Shown here: positions 60,390 through 64,000 of the stretch, one piece after another
Layout of the letters: each line of letters opens with the position of its first letter
Numbering within the stretch: position 1 is the stretch's first letter
Source of the DNA: Sediminibacterium sp. Gen4
Lineage (GTDB): Bacteria; Bacteroidota; Bacteroidia; Chitinophagales; Chitinophagaceae
Length of the DNA: 64,000 bases
Direction: 5' to 3'
Assembly: GCA_013391385.1 (NCBI GenBank)
Contig: JACBFI010000001.1
Span: 95,961-159,960, forward strand
Notes under the pieces: model-generated
What the model was told of the DNA's origin: nothing
What the model saw: the letters and a program-made list of their open reading frames with translations, nothing else
Databases searched by the model: none
Translations under genes and position numbers: made by a program

Positions 60390-61124
60390 TTATTGTTGAT
60401 GCAGGTATTGCTCCGCTCTTTTTAAATCTTCTGGCGTATCAATCTCAACACCCATGTATCCGGTCACCACCATTTTGATGGGTATGCCGTATTCCAGATA
60501 ACGTAAGCACTCAATTTTCTCTGCAGCTTCCAATGCCGTCATTGGCCAGTTGGTAAAACTGATCAGTGCTTCTTTCCGAAATGCATATACACCAATATGT
60601 TCAAAATAAGTAATGGCTACATCTGTACTTCTTGGATAGGGTATCACACTTCTTGAGAATAACAAAGCATTATTATTTCTATCCACCACCACTTTCACGT
60701 AGTTAGGATCTTGGATAAATGCTTGCTCTTTCAACACTTGCATCAGAGAAGCTACCTGTACAGACTTGCCTGATTCTCCTTTAAAAACATCCAATAGTTT
60801 TTCCAAAGGTGCTCTTTGAACAAAAGGTTCATCCCCTTGCACATTTACGACAATATCCATATCCATGTCTGCCACAGCTTCTGCAATTCGGTCGCTACCG
60901 CTTTCATGTTGCTTTTTACTCATGATGGCTTTACCGCCATTGGAGACTATTTCCTGATAAATAATATCGCTATCCGTTACCACATATACTTCGTCAAACA
61001 ACCCTGTTGCCAAAGTATTATCATAAGTGTGTCTGATTACCGGCTTATTTCCCAATACCTGCATAAGTTTTGCAGGAAAACGAGTGGCGGCATATCGGGC
61101 AGGAATAAACGCTGCGATCTTCAT
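60390..61124 (-). CDS. kdsB: CMP-Kdo synthetase (3-deoxy-manno-octulosonate cytidylyltransferase)
   Basis: The 244-residue enzyme has the KdsB pattern: FIPARYAATRFPAKLMQVLG at the N-terminus, YVVTDSD, HESGSDRIAEA, VNVQGDEPFV and FEHIGVYAFRKEAL. It activates Kdo with CTP for lipopolysaccharide core assembly. Length and motifs are normal. A KdnB-like oxidase at 48333-49406 suggests that modified Kdo could also be a substrate. Confidence 0.96.
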   Translation of the reverse strand: MKIAAFIPARYAATRFPAKLMQVLGNKPVIRHTYDNTLATGLFDEVYVVTDSDIIYQEIVSNGGKAIMSKKQHESGSDRIAEAVADMDMDIVVNVQGDEPFVQRAPLEKLLDVFKGESGKSVQVASLMQVLKEQAFIQDPNYVKVVVDRNNNALLFSRSVIPYPRSTDVAITYFEHIGVYAFRKEALISFTNWPMTALEAAEKIECLRYLEYGIPIKMVVTGYMGVEIDTPEDLKRAEQYLHQQ

Positions 61125-61160
61125 GAAACTATTTTCAGCAAAGATGAGCTTTTCTTAGGT

Positions 61161-61991
61161 TTAGTAATCGGTCTTTACAGATCGATCAAAAGGTATTTTC
61201 AATTGGTAAGAAAGATCTTCATCGGTACGATCATCCAGTACATCCAATCCATAGCGCAATTGTTCTACGGGTGTATAGTTAAAAGTGCCAAAGAGTCTGT
61301 CCCAGATCGAAAAGATATTGCCATAATTCGAATCCGTTTGCGGACGTACATAATGATGATGCACTTTATGCATATCCGGAGAAACAATGACCCAACTGAT
61401 GGCTTTGTCTAACCATAAAGGCAATCGAATATTGGCGTGATTGAATTGTGATAATACCGCACTCAGACTTTGGTACATCATCACCAGCCACATGGGCGCA
61501 CCACAGACCAGCACACCAATGGTTGTAAACACAGCACGAAATACACTCTCGCCCGGATGATGACGATTGGCGGTAGTAGTGTCTACATGGGTATCTGCAT
61601 GATGTACCATATGGAATTTCCACATCCACTTGAACTTATGCTCAATAAAATGAATGAACCAGGCACCAATCAAATCCAATAACAATAATCCACCGATCAT
61701 GAATACCCATACAGGCATTTCTACCAGTTGAAGCAATCCAAATTGATGAGCAACAGCCCAGTCACTGGATTTAACGATCACCAAAGCAAAAGCAAAATTG
61801 ATAACAATGGTTGTGATGGTAAAAAAGATATTGATAGACGCGTGTTTCCATTTGTTGTATCGGAAACCAAAAAGTGGAATCACACCCTCTATCAACCAAA
61901 AAAAAGTAATTCCTCCGGCAAGAATCAATGCACGGTGCAAACTGGGGATGGTATCAAAATATTGAATGATATTCTCAAGCATAGCTAGCAA
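61161..61991 (-). CDS. Sterol desaturase/fatty acid hydroxylase family membrane protein
   Basis: The product has up to 276 residues, with two possible starts, Met1 and Met4. Four to five hydrophobic helices carry the di-iron histidine boxes: HFIEHKFKWMWKFHMVHHAD, NRHHPGE and the late HANIRLPLW with SPDMHKVHHHYVRPQTDSNY. All eight or so His ligands are present. Relatives hydroxylate or desaturate lipids, including carotenoids and sphingolipids; the substrate is not known. It is near kdsB, which may hint at a lipid A or membrane-lipid role. Confidence 0.92.
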   Translation of the reverse strand: MLAMLENIIQYFDTIPSLHRALILAGGITFFWLIEGVIPLFGFRYNKWKHASINIFFTITTIVINFAFALVIVKSSDWAVAHQFGLLQLVEMPVWVFMIGGLLLLDLIGAWFIHFIEHKFKWMWKFHMVHHADTHVDTTTANRHHPGESVFRAVFTTIGVLVCGAPMWLVMMYQSLSAVLSQFNHANIRLPLWLDKAISWVIVSPDMHKVHHHYVRPQTDSNYGNIFSIWDRLFGTFNYTPVEQLRYGLDVLDDRTDEDLSYQLKIPFDRSVKTDY

Positions 61992-62047
61992 TTGTGTATT
62001 TACTAATGTACAAATTAATCAGCAGCCCACGTTTGCTTGTATAAAAA

Positions 62048-62072
62048 AGTCCCGCTCGAAAAAAGCAGGACT
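62048..62072 (-). terminator. Terminator of dnaN
   Basis: AGTCCCGCT (62048-62056) and AGCAGGACT (62064-62072) pair with one mismatch. The minus strand then continues with TTTTTTAT. It lies 22 bp after the dnaN stop. Confidence 0.8.
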
Positions 62073-62093
62073 CAAACATATTTTTAGAAATGA

Positions 62094-63209
62094 TTAGTTG
62101 TTTAGCATCAATGGCATCACCAGCATCAGCAAGTCTTCCCCTTCTGCTTGTTCTGTAGGTTTAATCAAACCTGCTTTGGTGGGGGTAGACAATTCCATCT
62201 TTACGTCTTCCGTATCTGCAGCACTTAGCATTTCAATCAGGAATTTGGCGTTGAATGCAATTTGAAGGTCTTCACCATCGTATTGACAGCTCATACGCTC
62301 ATTTCCTTCAAAACTGAAATCGATATCCTGAGCCGCCATCTGTAACTCACTTCCGGTAATACTTAGCGCTACCTGATTGGTACTTTTGTTACTGAATACA
62401 TTTACACGGCGTAAAGCATTCTGAAAATCAGCTTTATTTACGATCAACTTGTACGGATTATCGGCAGGGATCACCACTTTATAATCAGGGAAACGCGCAT
62501 CGATCAATCGACAGATCATTTGAGTGGAGCCATGATTCACAAAAAGATGATTGCTGTTATAGCTCACAGTAATGGCATCATCGTTATCGGGTAAAGCATT
62601 CTTTAACAGGTTCAATGGTTTTTTAGGCACGATGAAAGAATCTGTTTTAGAAGCATGTGCGTCTGTACGTTTATACCTCACCAGACGATGTGCATCGGTA
62701 GCCACAAATTGAACCCCATCTTTAGAAAGTTCAAAGAAAACACCTGTCATGGCAGGTCTGAGGTCATCATTACTTACCGCAAACAGCGTTTTATTGATGG
62801 CAGTCAGCAATCCGCTACTGGTCATGTCAAAACCCGTGGTATCATCTGCTGCAGGTTCTTTAGGGAAGTTGTCAGGATTTTCTCCCATGACCTTATACTT
62901 ACCATTATCGCTGGTGATCTCCACCGCAAAATTCTTGTCGATATTGAATGTAAGTGGTTGATCTGCAATGTTTTTTAACGAATCCATGAGGATTTTTGCG
63001 GGAATACAAACCTTTCCATTGGCCTTACTTTCCACATCCATTTGAACACGCATAACGGTTTCCAGATCGGTTGCTACAACACTCAGTTTCTTATCCTGAA
63101 TTTCAAATAGGAAATCTTCCAGAATGGGTAATACGGTATTGGCATTAATAACACCGCTGATCTGTTGCAGGTGTTTCAAAAGAGAGGAGGAAGAAACGAT
63201 AAATTTCAT
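62094..63209 (-). CDS. dnaN: DNA polymerase III beta subunit (sliding clamp)
   Basis: The 371-residue protein has the three-domain clamp pattern: MKFIVSSSSLLKHLQQISGV and NTVLPILEDFLFEIQDKKLS at the start, FVATDAHRLVRYKRTDAH in the middle domain, and the C-terminal AMTGVFFEL/LLMLVMPLMLNN ending with the MP-hydrophobic peptide-groove residues. It encircles DNA as a dimer and tethers replicases. Length is normal. Confidence 0.98.
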   Translation of the reverse strand: MKFIVSSSSLLKHLQQISGVINANTVLPILEDFLFEIQDKKLSVVATDLETVMRVQMDVESKANGKVCIPAKILMDSLKNIADQPLTFNIDKNFAVEITSDNGKYKVMGENPDNFPKEPAADDTTGFDMTSSGLLTAINKTLFAVSNDDLRPAMTGVFFELSKDGVQFVATDAHRLVRYKRTDAHASKTDSFIVPKKPLNLLKNALPDNDDAITVSYNSNHLFVNHGSTQMICRLIDARFPDYKVVIPADNPYKLIVNKADFQNALRRVNVFSNKSTNQVALSITGSELQMAAQDIDFSFEGNERMSCQYDGEDLQIAFNAKFLIEMLSAADTEDVKMELSTPTKAGLIKPTEQAEGEDLLMLVMPLMLNN

Positions 63210-63231
63210 TCTGCTGAATTTAGATACGCAA

Positions 63232-63239
63232 CAAACCTA
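63232..63239 (-). promoter_or_regulatory. -7 promoter box of dnaN
   Basis: The minus strand reads TAGGTTTG, a perfect TAnnTTTG match 22 bp upstream of the dnaN start codon. Confidence 0.55.
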
Positions 63240-63322
63240 AGGCAAAATGTTAACATTCCGTAACCAAAATTCAGGGGTCATCTGGACAGGAAAAATAGAT
63301 TGTGAATGAGTTGTGGATTGGA

Positions 63323-63739
63323 TCAGGAAACGGAGCCGATACCCTCTAACAATTCCTGATAACGCATGCGTGTAATGGGCTTTACAATATAATCCGTCAC
63401 TGAATTGTATTGACGAGAGCGGCGGATATCAGCGTCATCTACAGAAGAGCTAACCACGTATAAAGCCATGGATTTGGGAAAGTGGTTGCGGATCTTTTCA
63501 TATTCTTCGAGAAACTCCCAACCATTCATGATGGGCATATTGATATCCAGAAAAATAACATCCGGTAAATTCTCAGGATCTTTGCTGTTTTCGCCGGAGA
63601 AAAAAGCGATGGCTTCACTGCCATCATAAAAAGAGCGGATATCTTTGGTCATACCTGTAGCCTCCAGCATTTTCTTGGCGGTGAATTGATAGATCTTATC
63701 ATCGTCTATCAAACAAACGGTATGTTGTATCTGACTCAT
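63323..63739 (-). CDS. Single-domain response regulator (receiver only)
   Basis: The 138-residue protein is a receiver: IDDDKIYQF with the acidic pocket, phosphoacceptor Asp in VIFLDINMPIMNGWEFLEEY, VVSSSVDDADI with the Ser switch and DYIVKPITRM with the Lys. It resembles the PAS-kinase-linked Rcp1-type regulators (long beta4-alpha4 segment with SSVDDADIRRSRQY). No output domain is present, so it signals by protein contacts. No kinase adjoins it in the window. Confidence 0.94.
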   Translation of the reverse strand: MSQIQHTVCLIDDDKIYQFTAKKMLEATGMTKDIRSFYDGSEAIAFFSGENSKDPENLPDVIFLDINMPIMNGWEFLEEYEKIRNHFPKSMALYVVSSSVDDADIRRSRQYNSVTDYIVKPITRMRYQELLEGIGSVS

Positions 63740-63775
63740 TTAGGAAGTATTTCCGAAAACGTTTCCGGACAATAA

Positions 63776-63783
63776 CAAATATA
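63776..63783 (-). promoter_or_regulatory. -7 promoter box of the response regulator
   Basis: The minus strand reads TATATTTG, a perfect TAnnTTTG match 36 bp upstream of the start codon. Confidence 0.5.
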
Positions 63784-63813
63784 ATTAATAAAACAGTAAT
63801 TTAATCAGCTCTC

Positions 63814-64000
63814 ATGTTTTCGAAAAGACTAACTCCCGAACAGGCATGGCAAAAGATCAAACATTTTTGTGCCTATCAGGAAAGATGCCATTTCGAAACC
63901 AAAGAAAAACTATTTGGCTTTGGGCTCTCCAAAACCGATGTTGAGACCCTTATTAGCAGACTTATAGAGGAAGATTACCTAAATGAAGCGCGTTTTGCGG
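63814..64000 (+). CDS. recX: RecX regulatory protein, N-terminal part (cut by window end)
   Basis: The ATG at 63814 opens 62 codons to the window edge. LTPEQAWQKIKHFCAYQERC is followed by HFETKEKLFGFGLSKTDVET and LIEEDYLNEARFA, which is the RecX first-repeat pattern (YQERCHxE-KL-GL---V--I---LIEE-YLNE-RFA). RecX binds and regulates RecA filaments. The gene is divergent from the response regulator. Confidence 0.92.
   Translation, partial: MFSKRLTPEQAWQKIKHFCAYQERCHFETKEKLFGFGLSKTDVETLISRLIEEDYLNEARFA

Overview
The window is an AT-rich chromosomal segment of a Bacteroidetes bacterium, most likely of the family Chitinophagaceae (inference). Three things point there: a giant Ig/PKD-like surface protein with a CHU_C/type-B type IX secretion (T9SS) C-terminus followed by a PorP/SprF protein, a subtilase with a type-A T9SS tail, and many promoters matching the Bacteroidetes -7 box TAnnTTTG. 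Housekeeping genes are interspersed throughout: hflX, recQ, a rhlE-type helicase, kdsB, dnaN and the start of recX.

Layout. 1-7.8 kb: small secreted enzymes (DinB-like, cupin, ABM monooxygenase), an HxlR regulator, a penicillin-acylase family hydrolase, a delta-60 repeat protein and a DUF1080 lipoprotein. 7.9-14.5 kb is accessory: a mobile mystery protein A/B (HTH + Fic) pair with a repeated operator, an unknown lipoprotein/membrane pair, a TPR histidine kinase with its response regulator, and an orphan HsdR-N-like nuclease domain. 14.8-22.7 kb: the 2285-residue T9SS adhesin-like protein and PorP/SprF. 22.8-28.5 kb: small membrane proteins, a Bacteroidetes-specific unknown family, a HigBA toxin-antitoxin pair behind an 11-bp iteron-like array, and a tRNA-Asn followed by two decayed tRNA-Asn copies carrying inserted palindromes. 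28.6-35.5 kb: Rieske protein, hflX, an outer-membrane barrel, a NarL-type regulator broken by one in-frame stop, recQ and a DUF1080 protein.

35.5-41.4 kb holds the most unusual gene set: a tight minus-strand run of a SET-domain protein, an ATP-grasp ligase, an ATP-grasp-SET fusion and an ABC-type six-helix membrane domain without an ATPase. It diverges from an overlapping pair, RidA plus a PLP enzyme of the D-threonine aldolase/D-serine dehydratase fold. Together this looks like an uncharacterised small-molecule or peptide modification pathway.

41.5-49.4 kb: secreted proteins, the subtilase, an M57 metallopeptidase, a small DMT transporter, the DEAD-box helicase and a KdnB-like alcohol dehydrogenase. 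49.7-60.4 kb: a probable envelope-polymer locus made of a HEAT-repeat membrane protein, a family 2 glycosyltransferase fused to an LTA-synthase-like phosphotransferase, an unknown membrane protein, a TPR-YaiO outer-membrane barrel, a response regulator and a CHASE3 hybrid histidine kinase. 60.4-64 kb: kdsB, a sterol-desaturase family protein, dnaN, a single-domain response regulator and recX (cut by the window end).

Repeats are a second theme. A 98-bp palindromic element occurs twice plus a solo arm, a palindrome containing AACTTTTGGAAAGTT occurs twice, and several long intergenic inverted repeats are present. No IS transposase, CRISPR array or rRNA was seen.
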